NCBI GenBank assembly: GCA_022825925.1
Contig: JAJDVW010000123.1
Span: 1-58,732, forward strand
DNA length: 58,732 nucleotides
Reading direction: 5' to 3'
Origin: Pseudomonadales bacterium
Lineage (GTDB): Bacteria; Pseudomonadota; Gammaproteobacteria; Pseudomonadales; Azotimanducaceae
This document shows positions 42,159 through 52,998 of this stretch, piece by piece (position 1 is the stretch's first letter; every line of letters starts with the position of its first letter). A program made the translations under genes and the position numbers. The notes under the pieces are model-generated. The model had not been told where the DNA came from. It saw nothing but the letters and a program-made list of their open reading frames with translations, and searched no databases.

Positions 42159-43383
42159 CACCTACCTAAACGCGGAAGCCACGGGCCTGTTGCATGCGGC
42201 GGACTGCGCCATCGAGGAGGTCGATGGGCGCGTGCGGCGAGTAGCCTTCCGGTATCGCGCGGCGTACCTCGACCATCCCCGTGCCTTCGCCCTCGATCCC
42301 GTCGCGCTGCCGTTGCGTCGCGGCGAGTTCGACTTCCGCTGCGACGGCGGCGTGCCGGGCTTCCTCGACGACCATCTCCCCGACGACTGGGGGCGCAAGG
42401 TGCTCGCCCGCGCGGCCTTCCATGCGGGGGACGAGCGTTTCGATGCGAGTTGCGTCTCGGATCTGATGAGGCGTATGGGCCATAGCCAGATCGGCGCGCT
42501 GTCGCTTGTCGAATCGGGAGCAGCACCTGGGTACGAGTTCGGAGCGCCCCTGTCCGCCTTGCGTGAGCTTGAGGAGGAGGCCTTGCGGACTGACGGCGCG
42601 TCGCCCTTGGGGGAGGCTGGCCGGGACGTGGACGAGACCGTCCTGCTGCGACTCCTGCTCGCCGCGAGCAGCGTCGGCGGAGCGCGCCCGAAGGCGCTGG
42701 TCTTCGATGACGAAGGACGGTACCTCGCGAAGTTCAACCGGCGGCGGACCGACGACTACAACCACGCTCGTGTGGAACTCGCGTGCCTCGACATGGCGGG
42801 TGCCGCGGGGGTCGAGGTGGCGCGCGGACGGGTCGTGGCCTGTGGCCCGGGCCGTGACGCGCTGGTGCTGGACCGGTTCGACGTGTCGGAGCACGGGCGG
42901 CACCACCTCGTCAGCGTCAACGGCCTGTTGAAGGACGCGGCCACGCAGCGCGACCGCGGCGTGACCTTCCGCTACGACGACATCGCCGAGCTGATCCGGC
43001 GGTACTCCTGCTGCGTGACGGAGGACCTGCCGGCGCTGGCCCGGCTGATGGCGTTCAATCGGGCGATCAACAACACCGACGACCACGAGCGCAACTTCAG
43101 CCTGATCCACCGCGGCGACGGGTATCGCCTGTCGCCGGCCTACGATCTCACGCCGAGCCTGGCGCTTGGCGCATACCATGCGGCCGGATTTGCTCACTGG
43201 CCCGCGCCGCCGGCGCCCAGCGAGTTGACGAAGCTCGGCCGCGTCTTTGGCCTGAGCAAGCCGCAGGTGCGCGGCTGCGCCGAGGAAGTCGCGGCTGCCG
43301 TCGAACGGTGGCCGGAGTTCGCGGAGCGGGCTGGCGTCGGGGAAGAGGAAACGAACCTGGTCGCGCGCTGCATCTGCCGATAG
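42142..43383 (+). CDS. hipA: HipA-like serine/threonine kinase toxin
   Basis: A 413-residue HipA kinase. TTG 42142 is chosen, with GAGGAGAG about 6 nt upstream. HipA_N and C-terminal kinase domain: GGARPKALVFDDEGRYLAKF (ATP-binding, about 179-198), catalytic loop INNTDDHERNFSL (NxDDHxRN, about 311-318), and metal-binding YDLTP. Classical HipA phosphorylates glutamyl-tRNA synthetase and drives persistence; substrate choice varies among homologues. All kinase residues look present, so it should be active when HipB is lost. Confidence 0.9.
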   Translation: MTTRRDTYLNAEATGLLHAADCAIEEVDGRVRRVAFRYRAAYLDHPRAFALDPVALPLRRGEFDFRCDGGVPGFLDDHLPDDWGRKVLARAAFHAGDERFDASCVSDLMRRMGHSQIGALSLVESGAAPGYEFGAPLSALRELEEEALRTDGASPLGEAGRDVDETVLLRLLLAASSVGGARPKALVFDDEGRYLAKFNRRRTDDYNHARVELACLDMAGAAGVEVARGRVVACGPGRDALVLDRFDVSEHGRHHLVSVNGLLKDAATQRDRGVTFRYDDIAELIRRYSCCVTEDLPALARLMAFNRAINNTDDHERNFSLIHRGDGYRLSPAYDLTPSLALGAYHAAGFAHWPAPPAPSELTKLGRVFGLSKPQVRGCAEEVAAAVERWPEFAERAGVGEEETNLVARCICR

Positions 43384-43401
43384 CGGCCGCGCCGCAGGAA
43401 C

Positions 43402-44418
43402 TCACCCGGCGAGGCCGCGCTCCGTGACGAGGTAGCCGACAAAGCTCGCGAGCCAGTGCGCGCCGGCGTAGGTCTGGCCGTCGAGCGCTCGAATGCCAGC
43501 CCTGCCGTGCCGCTCGGCCATCTCGACGAGACGCCCCGAAGGGGCCGCCGACGCGATGCCCTGAAGCATCCAGGCGCGACTCAGGTTGAGCCCGTCGAGG
43601 TGCACGAGGTGGCCGTCCTGCCTGTCCGTCGCCGAGACGGGCGCCAGTTCGAAATCCCCGAGGAAACCCGCGAGCCATTCGCGGAAAGGGTGTGGCGGCA
43701 GGATGCGCCGCATGAGGTCCGCTTCGGCAAGGCTCGGCGAGAGGAAGTCGTGGCCGGAGGGTTCGTAGGCAAGCGGCGCGTCGCGGTCCGCGCCGTAGAA
43801 GTCCAAGCTGCGGTCCTCGACGAGGCTGCGCAATCCCGATGCGCCCGTGATCCGCGCCCAGTCGTGCACGAGGGCGAGGGAGAACGCGGTCTGGTCGTGG
43901 GTGCCGCCGCGGACCGGGTGCGAGAGCCGGGGCAGCCAGTCCTCGAACACCGACGCGGCATGGGCCTCCAGGGGGCGGAGCGTCTCGCGCCAGCGTCGCG
44001 CGTCCGGGTCGTCCCACTCGTGCAGCTCCGCGGCGAGCTGCAGCAGCCAGGCCATGCCGTAAGGCCGTTCGAATCCGGGCCGCTGCATTGCGTAGTGCCT
44101 TTCGGCGGCGATGTTCTCGCGAGTGAGTGCGCGTGCCAGTGCGGCCCGGGCGTCGGACGCGTAGTCGGCGTCGTGTTCCAGCCGGCACAGCCGAGCAAGC
44201 AGCCAGTGTGCGTGGACCGCGCTATGCCAGTCGAAGCAGCCGAAGAAAGCGGGGGTCAGACGCCTCGGTGGCAGCACATCGGCATCGGACTCGAGCAGAT
44301 GGCCGATGCGGTTCGGGTACTCCCGGTGGACGCAGCCGAGGGCCAGGCCGGAGAGACGCCGGCGGAGAGCGGCGGGCGCGGTCAATCGGGGCGGGCGCGG
44401 AGGCGGTCTACGCGCCAT
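43402..44418 (-). CDS. DUF2891 protein
   Basis: A 338-residue protein with DUF2891 motifs: YPNRIGHLLESDADV, LTPAFFGCFDWHSAVHAHWL, GGTHDQTAFSLAL, EPSGHDFLSPSLAEADLM and LDGLNLSRAWMLQGIA. It has the alpha/alpha-barrel pattern seen in glycoside-processing folds; its function is unknown. ATG 44418 is preferred, though a GTG six codons upstream is possible. It converges on hipA. Confidence 0.82.
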   Translation of the reverse strand: MARRPPPRPPRLTAPAALRRRLSGLALGCVHREYPNRIGHLLESDADVLPPRRLTPAFFGCFDWHSAVHAHWLLARLCRLEHDADYASDARAALARALTRENIAAERHYAMQRPGFERPYGMAWLLQLAAELHEWDDPDARRWRETLRPLEAHAASVFEDWLPRLSHPVRGGTHDQTAFSLALVHDWARITGASGLRSLVEDRSLDFYGADRDAPLAYEPSGHDFLSPSLAEADLMRRILPPHPFREWLAGFLGDFELAPVSATDRQDGHLVHLDGLNLSRAWMLQGIASAAPSGRLVEMAERHGRAGIRALDGQTYAGAHWLASFVGYLVTERGLAG

Positions 44419-44590
44419 TCCAGGGCATCCTTGCACGGGCGGTAGCGCCGGCGGCCGTGAAAGATGACGTCCTGCCCGGCGAGTTCGAGCAGTGGGGCGT
44501 CATCGGGGATGCGCCGGTCTATTACTTCCGAGACGCGCCATTCGAAGACCCCGGAACCTATCGATGTACTCGTCGAGCGTGATGGACGGC
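44382..44590 (-). other. Possible gene fragment overlapping the DUF2891 start
   Basis: A minus-strand frame ending at 44382 reads GVFEWRVSEVIDRRIPDDAP, then ELAGQDVIFHGRRRYRPCKD and ALEWRVDRLRARPD. A neighbouring frame has SITLDEYIDRFRG directly upstream, as if one frameshift separated them. No start codon was found in the main frame and no family is recognised. It could be the tail of a lost gene; chance reading in GC-rich DNA is not excluded. Confidence 0.3.
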
Positions 44591-44599
44591 GCTCCGCGC

Positions 44600-45697
44600 T
44601 CAGTCCTCGAACTCCAGGATCGCCCGCCCGGCGATCTGCCCCGCCCGCAACGCCTCCGTCGCCTCGTTGATGTCGTCGATGGCATAGCGCTCCGTGACGA
44701 GGGCCTCGAGGTCGAGGTCGCCGCTGGCGTGCCAGTCGAGGAACATGGGGAAGTCGCGCTCGGGCGCGCACGAGCCGCCGATGCTGCCGCGGAACTGCTT
44801 CTCCTGGCTGACGATCTGCATCGCGTTCAGTTCGACGTGTTCGCTCGGGATGCCGACCAGCACGGCGGTACCGCCCTGGCAGGCCCCGAAGTGGCCGGGC
44901 CGGCAAGACGGTACGAGCTGCTCCATGGTCGTCTTCAGGCCGATGCAGTCGAAGGCGTAGTCGACGCCCGTCACCGGCAACCGGGTGATGGCGGTCTGAT
45001 CGGGACGTCCCGTGATCTCGTGGATCGCCTCGACCGGGTCGACCTGCGCCGCGTTGACGCCGTGGGTGGCGCCGAAGCGCCTGGCGAACTCCAGCTTCTC
45101 GTCGTCGAGGTCGACCGCGATGATGGGCTCGGCGCCACGCATGCGGGCCCCGACCACGGCCGAGAGACCGACGCCGCCTACCCCGAAGACCGCGACGCTC
45201 TCGCCCGGCTGGACGTTCGCGGTGTTCAGCACGGCTCCGGCGCCCGTCATGATCGCGCAGCCGATGATGGCGGTGACGTCCCTGGCGATGCCCGGGTGCG
45301 CCTTCACCACGTACTGTTGGTCGGCGATCGTATGGTCGGCCCACGTAAAGACGTTGGGCGCGTGGGCGATACCGCCGACGACCTCGAGGGCCGACGGCTC
45401 CGGCAGGCCGCCGGCGTTCGCGGCGTCGCGGGGGACCCAGGTGATCAGGACGATGTCCCCCTCCTCGACATGCGTCACGGCCCCGCCGGCCGCGATCACG
45501 ACGCCGGTCGACTCGTGCCCGAGGATCAGCGGATGCTGCCGCGGCCGGCCGATCTGGTGCAGTTGCGAATGGCAGACGCCGGAGGCGAACTGTTTCACGA
45601 CCACCTGGTTCGGGCGGGGGTCCGGGAGTCGGACCTCCTGCACCTCGAGCGGCGCCGGCTTCCTGGGTACGACGACGACGCGTGCGGGTGTGGTCAT
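44600..45697 (-). CDS. Zinc-dependent alcohol dehydrogenase (MDR family)
   Basis: A 365-residue medium-chain dehydrogenase, ATG 45697 with AGGAGG upstream. Catalytic zinc ligands: Cys in SGVCHSQLHQ, His-Glu in LGHESTGVV, and Cys in IIGCAIMTGAGAV. NAD-binding VAVFGVGGVGLSAV ends in an acidic residue (AVDLDDEK), favouring NAD(H). The structural-zinc loop, normally with four Cys, has none here (WVPRDAANAGG). The last gene of the five-gene minus-strand run ending at the mevalonate fusion; it may reduce an isoprenoid aldehyde or an unrelated substrate. Confidence 0.88.
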   Translation of the reverse strand: MTTPARVVVVPRKPAPLEVQEVRLPDPRPNQVVVKQFASGVCHSQLHQIGRPRQHPLILGHESTGVVIAAGGAVTHVEEGDIVLITWVPRDAANAGGLPEPSALEVVGGIAHAPNVFTWADHTIADQQYVVKAHPGIARDVTAIIGCAIMTGAGAVLNTANVQPGESVAVFGVGGVGLSAVVGARMRGAEPIIAVDLDDEKLEFARRFGATHGVNAAQVDPVEAIHEITGRPDQTAITRLPVTGVDYAFDCIGLKTTMEQLVPSCRPGHFGACQGGTAVLVGIPSEHVELNAMQIVSQEKQFRGSIGGSCAPERDFPMFLDWHASGDLDLEALVTERYAIDDINEATEALRAGQIAGRAILEFED

Positions 45698-45740
45698 GGC
45701 ATGCCTCCTGGTCTGCGTGACGGCGTGCGCGCCGCCCGGT

Positions 45741-47999
<2,259 letters not shown>

Positions 48000-48045
48000 T
48001 GCTGCTTCCCTCGAGCGAACTCAAGTGTCGATGGCAAGGCGGATT

Positions 48046-49023
48046 CTACGCCGGGCTCGTGGCGAGGTTGTACCGGCGTGAGAGGCGTCCGATGGTTTCG
48101 AAGAAATCGGCCTCGATCTCGTCCAGGATCTCCGCGACCGGGCGTATCGCGTCGATGCGTCCGCAGACCTGGCCGCTCAGGGCGATGCTCGCCTCCATGT
48201 CGCCCCCGAAATAGAGGTCCTTCGCGGTGCCGAACTCGGTCATGGCGTTCGTCTCGTGGTCTTTTTCGAGACGCGTGGTCTTCTCCGTACGCAGCGCCCG
48301 GAGGGCCGGCGAGTTGAAGCGGTTCAGGAACACGGTGTCCGTCTCTCGCGCGGAGACGATGGCGTCCTTCCAGTTCCCGTGGACCGGAGACTCGGCGGCG
48401 GACACCATGCGCGTGCCGAGCTGGATGCCCTCCGCGCCGAGGGCGAACGCGGCCGCCATCGACGGGCCGTCCACGAACCCGCCCGCGGCAACGATGGGGA
48501 CGTCGACGTGCGACCGCACGAGCGGCAGCAGCACCATGCTCGCCACTTCCCGGGGATTCTTGAAGCCGCCGCCCTCGCCGCCCTCCACGATGAGTCCGTC
48601 CACGCCGCAGTCGACGGCCTTGCGCGCGGCGGAGAGGCTCGGCACGACGTGGAAGACCGTCAGCCCGGCACCCTTGATCTGCTCGGTGTAGCGCTCGGGA
48701 CTCCCCGCCGACGTGGTGACGAACTTCACCCCCTGGTCGATCACGAAGTTCACGATGCCGGGATCGCGCACGAACGCCTGGGCGATGTTGACCCCGAACG
48801 GGCGGTCCGTCAGTTCCCGCATGCGGCGAATCTCCTCGCGGATCGCGTCGAGTTCGCCGGACGAGGTCTCGATGATGCCGAGGCCGCCGGCGTTCGACAC
48901 GGCGGAGGCGAGCTGCGAGCGGGCGATCCAGCCCATCGGCGCCTGCACGATGGGGCGTTCGACGCCCAGCATGCGCGTGACGCGGTTGTGGAAGGTCGGC
49001 GTCGCGGTGGTTGCTTTCGTCAT
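48046..49023 (-). CDS. Nitronate monooxygenase-like FMN enzyme
   Basis: A 325-residue TIM-barrel protein of the NPD/nitronate monooxygenase family: ERPIVQAPMGWIARSQLASA, AVSNAGGLGIIETSSG, FVTTSAGSPERYTEQIKGAG, VDGLIVEGGEGGGF and PIVAAGGFVDGPSMAAAFAL. FMN binding is expected; many homologues are not true nitronate oxidases. It lies 46 nt before the HMGR-MK gene, in the same direction. It is not the FMN-dependent IPP isomerase (Idi-2): that fold shows a different set of motifs. Confidence 0.82.
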   Translation of the reverse strand: MTKATTATPTFHNRVTRMLGVERPIVQAPMGWIARSQLASAVSNAGGLGIIETSSGELDAIREEIRRMRELTDRPFGVNIAQAFVRDPGIVNFVIDQGVKFVTTSAGSPERYTEQIKGAGLTVFHVVPSLSAARKAVDCGVDGLIVEGGEGGGFKNPREVASMVLLPLVRSHVDVPIVAAGGFVDGPSMAAAFALGAEGIQLGTRMVSAAESPVHGNWKDAIVSARETDTVFLNRFNSPALRALRTEKTTRLEKDHETNAMTEFGTAKDLYFGGDMEASIALSGQVCGRIDAIRPVAEILDEIEADFFETIGRLSRRYNLATSPA

Positions 49024-49124
49024 GGTCCTGCCGTCGTGTCGGGGATGGGGCGTTCCGCGGCTGGCGGGCGCCCGGCGCGAACCTTACGCGCTTGCGGTGT
49101 GGCCGCCAAGCCTTCGTGCGAGGG

Positions 49125-49898
49125 TCAGCCGGCGGAGCCCAGGGGAAAGCGATCATCGGTGAGAAACGCGGTCACGAGACCGTTGGGCACGCACTCGAAC
49201 AGGTCCTCGGTGACGGGGGGCGCCTCGGCGTCCACGCGCTTGAAGCTCTCGGCGACGACCAGGAAGGGCCGGCCCACCGCTTGGGCGACGACGGCGAGTG
49301 ACCGGGTTCCGACCTTGTTCACGAAGGCGCGCCGGCCGATCGCGTCGGCGCCGACGAGCACCGCGGCGCAGGCCGGCACGACCTGCTCGATGTCCGCGTC
49401 TTCGATGCACCTTGCGCCCAATCGGGCGGCGGCGCGTCGACCCTCGCCGCCTGGTTCCGAGGCGGTCACGACGAGGTCCCCGGCGGGGCGTTCCGACAGC
49501 ACGCGCAGGACGGTGGAGGAGGCGCTGTGCGTGAGGATCGTGCCGGGCGTGGCGGCGAGGCGTTGCCGCGCGAGCCGGAGAGTGTCCTCAAGCGCCGCGT
49601 CCGCCAGGCTCGACACCACGTCGCAGTGGGCGACGGCGGACTCGCCGGCGGAGGCGTCGTCGGGCGGTAGCGTGTCGATCCAGTACTGCAGGATCCGACC
49701 GACGGCGCCCATGCTCGGGCGCGCGTCGCGCAGGGCCTCTGCGCAGCGGAGGATGCGGAGGCGGTTGTCGAAGCCCGCGGTCCCCGCGTACTCCCCCAGC
49801 ATGGCCAGCGCCTGCCGTGCCAGGACCGCCGCGCCGTCGGTCGTGTTGGCGCGCAGCCGGTCGGCCAGACGCCCCGCGTCCGCGAGGGCTTCCGGCAC
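49125..49898 (-). CDS. eIF2B/IF-2B-family protein
   Basis: A 257-residue protein starting at GTG 49898. The IF-2B signature of the C-terminal half is clear: TILTHSASSTVLRVL, VVTASEPGGEGRRAAARLGA, CAAVLVGADAIGRRAFVNKV and GTRSLAVVAQAVGRPFLVV. The Asp of VGADAI is the usual catalytic or binding residue of sugar-phosphate isomerases such as MtnA and ribose-1,5-bisphosphate isomerase. Bacterial function unknown; it may handle a phosphorylated metabolite. It lies 12 nt after the crotonase gene. Confidence 0.8.
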   Translation of the reverse strand: MPEALADAGRLADRLRANTTDGAAVLARQALAMLGEYAGTAGFDNRLRILRCAEALRDARPSMGAVGRILQYWIDTLPPDDASAGESAVAHCDVVSSLADAALEDTLRLARQRLAATPGTILTHSASSTVLRVLSERPAGDLVVTASEPGGEGRRAAARLGARCIEDADIEQVVPACAAVLVGADAIGRRAFVNKVGTRSLAVVAQAVGRPFLVVAESFKRVDAEAPPVTEDLFECVPNGLVTAFLTDDRFPLGSAG

Positions 49899-49910
49899 GC
49901 GCTCCGGGCG

Positions 49911-50732
49911 TTACCGGCCCGTGAACTGCGGCTTGCGCCGCTCGAGAAAGGCGCGCACGCCCTCCTCGAAGTCCTCGGACTGGAACATGGAGTTGAGATG
50001 CACCATCAGGTGATCGACGGCCGTGTCGTACGACTCCTCGAGCCCCATGCGCATCATGCGCTTGGTGGTCTGGACCGCCATGGGCGCGTTGTCGGCGATC
50101 TCGTTGGCCCACTCGAGGGCCGTCGGCAGGAGTTCCGCGTCGGGCACGACGGTGTTGACGAGCCCGATCTCGAGGGCCTCCTCGGCGTCGATCGTGCGGG
50201 CGCGGTAGTAGAGCTCGGCGGCTTTCGCCCAGCCGATCAATCGCGGCAGCAGCCAGGTGCCGCCGCTCTCCGGGACGACGTTCCGCTTGGCGGTCACGGC
50301 CGCCATCTTGGCTCGCTTGGCGGCGATGCGGATGTCGGCGAGCAGGGTGATGTCCATGCCGTAGCCCGCCGCCGCGCCGTTGATCGCGCACACCACGGGC
50401 GTGTCGATGTTCCACATCACGTTGATCGGCGCGTCGCGCAGGTCGAAGAGCTGCCGGGGGCGGTTCTGGCCGCGGGCCGACTCGCGGCTGCCGAGCCCGC
50501 CCTCGTTGACGGCGACGAGGTCCAGCCCGGCGCAGAAGCCGCGTCCGGCCCCGGTCAGGACCATGCAGCGGATGTCGGGGTCCTTGTTGGCCTCCACCAG
50601 CTTCGCCGAGAGCTCTTCCAGCATGTCGCGGCTGATCGCGTTCAGGCGCTCGGGACGGTTGAGCGTCAGCACGAGGATGCGATCCTGCTGCTCGACGAGC
50701 AGTTCGTCGGTGGCGGATGCGCTGATGGTCAT
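49911..50732 (-). CDS. Enoyl-CoA hydratase/isomerase family protein
   Basis: A 273-residue crotonase: LVLTLNRPERLNAISRDMLE, GAGRGFCAGLDLVAV (oxyanion hole), CAINGAAAGYGMDITLLAD and VVPESGGTWLLPRLIGW. The first catalytic Glu position holds Asp (GYGMD), and the second, usually in a PE dipeptide, has Lys-Arg (TAKRN), so classic hydratase chemistry is doubtful; isomerase, lyase or thioesterase activity is possible. ATG 50732. First gene of the run that ends with the alcohol dehydrogenase. Confidence 0.85.
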   Translation of the reverse strand: MTISASATDELLVEQQDRILVLTLNRPERLNAISRDMLEELSAKLVEANKDPDIRCMVLTGAGRGFCAGLDLVAVNEGGLGSRESARGQNRPRQLFDLRDAPINVMWNIDTPVVCAINGAAAGYGMDITLLADIRIAAKRAKMAAVTAKRNVVPESGGTWLLPRLIGWAKAAELYYRARTIDAEEALEIGLVNTVVPDAELLPTALEWANEIADNAPMAVQTTKRMMRMGLEESYDTAVDHLMVHLNSMFQSEDFEEGVRAFLERRKPQFTGR

Positions 50733-50850
50733 GGGCGGCCTCCGGGGGCGTGCGCGAAACGGGCAAGTGTACGCGCAAACCGGGCCCCGCGGCTGTCGGG
50801 GTCCTTGCCGCGCCTTGCCGCGCCGCGCGGCGGCGTCAGGACGGCCAGGT

Positions 50851-50942
50851 CTTGCATGGGAGTACGCACCCGCCGAAGGGAGGAACACCGACACTTCCTT
50901 ACGCGTCAGCGGCCGAGGGAGCTTCCCCGGCTGAAGGCTCCT
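50851..50942 (+). repeat. 92-bp direct repeat, copy A
   Basis: This stretch and 56402-56493 align without gaps over 92 bp at about 89% identity, in the same orientation. Shared core: CACTTCCTTACGCGTCAGC and CGAGGGAGCTTCCCCGGCTG. Copy A overlaps the 3' end of the PhyH pseudogene; copy B ends at the djlA stop codon. Both thus sit at 3' ends of minus-strand genes. Confidence 0.75.
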
Positions 50943-51449
50943 CGATCGCCTTCACGTCCCGCAGCCACAGACCGCCGCCGAAATGAGGCCTCGGATCGTA
51001 GGACCGGTGGCCGAGGAGGCGCTGCACGCACGCGGACCGCCCCCGCAGCTCTTCGTCGGTGTAGTCGAGCGGCGACGATTCTTCCGGCGTCAGCCGACGA
51101 CGTAGCTCAGGTGCATCGCGCAGCGCCACCGGTCTGGTGTCCGGTTGGCGCCGCCACCGTGCGCGGTCTTGCCGGAGTACACGAGCGCGTCGCCCGGGTT
51201 CAGTTCGGCGGGGACGGTCCGCTCGTGATCGCCGCAGTCCATGAAGTCGGGTCAGCGGTGGCTTCCCGGGATCACCCGGGTGGCGCCGACTTCCTCGGTC
51301 ACCTCGCCCAGGGCGATGATGGCGCTCAGCGTGACGTCGGGACAGGACGGCCAGTCGGGGGCGGAGGCGCGGGGCCAGTTGTAGCAGTCGCGATGCAGCC
51401 CCTGTGCGCGCTCGCCCGGCCCGATGATCATCACCTGGCCGGTGTTCAT
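50899..51449 (-). pseudogene. PhyH-family gene broken by nonsense and 4-nt deletion
   Basis: Minus-strand PhyH sequence starts abruptly at MNTGQVMIIGPGERAQGLHR (HxD: HRD present) and runs to ATRVIPGSHR. There TGA replaces an expected TGG codon. The same frame continues with DFMDCGDHERTVPAELNPGD, KTAHGGGANRTPDRW and LSYVVG, then meets a stop. Loss of one GCTG unit there moves the rest (LTPEESSPLDYTDEELRGRS) to another frame, ending at 50899. The N-terminal third is absent. A relatively young pseudogene: two small lesions and good residual homology. Confidence 0.82.
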
Positions 51450-51612
51450 GCGCGGGTCTCGTTTCTCGCCTGCGGCGCGCCACCGTACCACGGGCCGCGG
51501 GGTTTGCCGTGCCGGTGGACTGGCCAGGAAAAGAGGACCGGCGGGCAACCGGACCCTCTCCGGGCGCTGAATCCGCTAGAATGGGATCGTTCGCCGGAGT
51601 GGAAGGACACCG

Positions 51613-52980
51613 TTGGGGCATTCGCCGTCGGGGCCGGAGGAGGATGTCGCGACGGAGCGGTGTCGAGCAAGCGACTCGGAGTCCCCGGAAGGGGCCGAAG
51701 CGGCCCTCCACAAGGGCGCGGTCGAGCGGTTGAGCAGCCTGCTGGAGGCCGACCTGGGATTCCACGGGGCCAACGGCAGGTTCGCGACCCACGGCTGGCA
51801 CCCGTTCCCGGCAAAGTTTCCACCGCAGCTCCCACAGTTCTTCATCGAGCATCTGTCGGAGCCGGGGCAGACGGTCCTGGACCCGATGCTGGGGTCCGGG
51901 ACGACCCTGGTCGAGGCGCAGCGCCTCGGCCGGAAGGCGATTGGCTGCGACATCGATCCGCTGGCCCGCATGATCGCCGCGGCAAAGTTGACGCCGCTCG
52001 ATGCCATCGATGCCCTCAAGACCGGTCGAGCCGTTCTGGAGCGCGCGCGGAAGGACTATTGGAGTCGTCGGGGTGCGCTCGAGGATGACCGTCTCGGACG
52101 ATTCGACGAGAAGACGCGCGACTTTCTCGACTACTGGTTTCCCGAGGACCGGCAACTGGAGCTGGTGGCCCTGCTTCGTCAAATCGAGGAGGTCGAGAAC
52201 TCCTCGATGCGGCGGTTCCTCCAGGTGGTGTTCTCTTCCACCATCATTGCCAAGTCGGGGGGTGTCTCTCTCGCGCGGGACCTTGCGCATACGAGGCCGC
52301 ATCGCGTCCTCGACAAACCCACACCGTCGGCTTTCGTCGCGTTCGAAAAGCGTCTGAACGCCAATGTCGCCCCAGGTTGCGCAGCCCCGGCGCAGTCGGG
52401 CGCCCGGATCCTAGCCGCGAGCGCGGCGGACACGGCACTGCCCCCGGCGAGCGTCGATCTGGTCGTTACGTCGCCGCCCTACGCGAACAATGCCATCGAC
52501 TACATGCGGGCGCACAAGTTCTCGCTGGTCTGGTTCGGCTGGACCATTGACGACCTGACGGACATTCGCAAGTCCTACCTGGGACACGACGCGTTGGCCG
52601 GCGAGAGCGCAATCTCGTTGCCCGAGCGCTGTGAGAAGACCTTGGTCGAACTCGCGCAATTGGACGAACGAAAGGCACACGTCCTGCGCCGTTACTTCTG
52701 CGAGATGTCCGGAGTTCTGGGCGAGATGCATCGTGTCCTGCGTCCGGGAGGCTCGGCGGTCGTGGTGGTGGGAACCTCTACGCTCCGGGGCATGGACGTG
52801 GAGACCCACAAGGCACTCGCCGCCGTGGGCGAGAGTGAGGGGTTTGCGTGTGCGGGCATCGGGGTACGCCAACTCGACCGGGACAAAAGGATGATGCCGG
52901 CGCGCTGGGGCGACTCGAGACAGAGTCAGATCGAGCAGCGGATGCATGAGGAGTACGCGATCGGGCTGGTCAAGCCGTGA
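51613..52980 (+). CDS. Site-specific DNA methyltransferase (N4-cytosine or N6-adenine type), orphan
   Basis: A 455-residue methyltransferase; TTG 51613 with GGAAGGA 8 nt upstream. The SAM-binding motif is VLDPMLGSGTTLVEAQRLGR (90-107), followed by GCDIDPLA. The catalytic motif TSPPYANNAIDYM (286) has the SPPY form usual in N4-cytosine enzymes. HGWHPFPAKFPPQLPQFFIE is a common N-terminal block in this subgroup. No restriction endonuclease gene is adjacent, so it is orphan here; target sequence unknown. Confidence 0.85.
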   Translation: MGHSPSGPEEDVATERCRASDSESPEGAEAALHKGAVERLSSLLEADLGFHGANGRFATHGWHPFPAKFPPQLPQFFIEHLSEPGQTVLDPMLGSGTTLVEAQRLGRKAIGCDIDPLARMIAAAKLTPLDAIDALKTGRAVLERARKDYWSRRGALEDDRLGRFDEKTRDFLDYWFPEDRQLELVALLRQIEEVENSSMRRFLQVVFSSTIIAKSGGVSLARDLAHTRPHRVLDKPTPSAFVAFEKRLNANVAPGCAAPAQSGARILAASAADTALPPASVDLVVTSPPYANNAIDYMRAHKFSLVWFGWTIDDLTDIRKSYLGHDALAGESAISLPERCEKTLVELAQLDERKAHVLRRYFCEMSGVLGEMHRVLRPGGSAVVVVGTSTLRGMDVETHKALAAVGESEGFACAGIGVRQLDRDKRMMPARWGDSRQSQIEQRMHEEYAIGLVKP

Positions 52981-52998
52981 CCGTAGAGAGCGTTCCGC

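Noticed and set aside
48046..49023. FMN-dependent IPP isomerase (Idi-2), tempting beside mevalonate genes
   Set aside because: Motifs are those of nitronate monooxygenase-like enzymes; the Idi-2 signature is absent.
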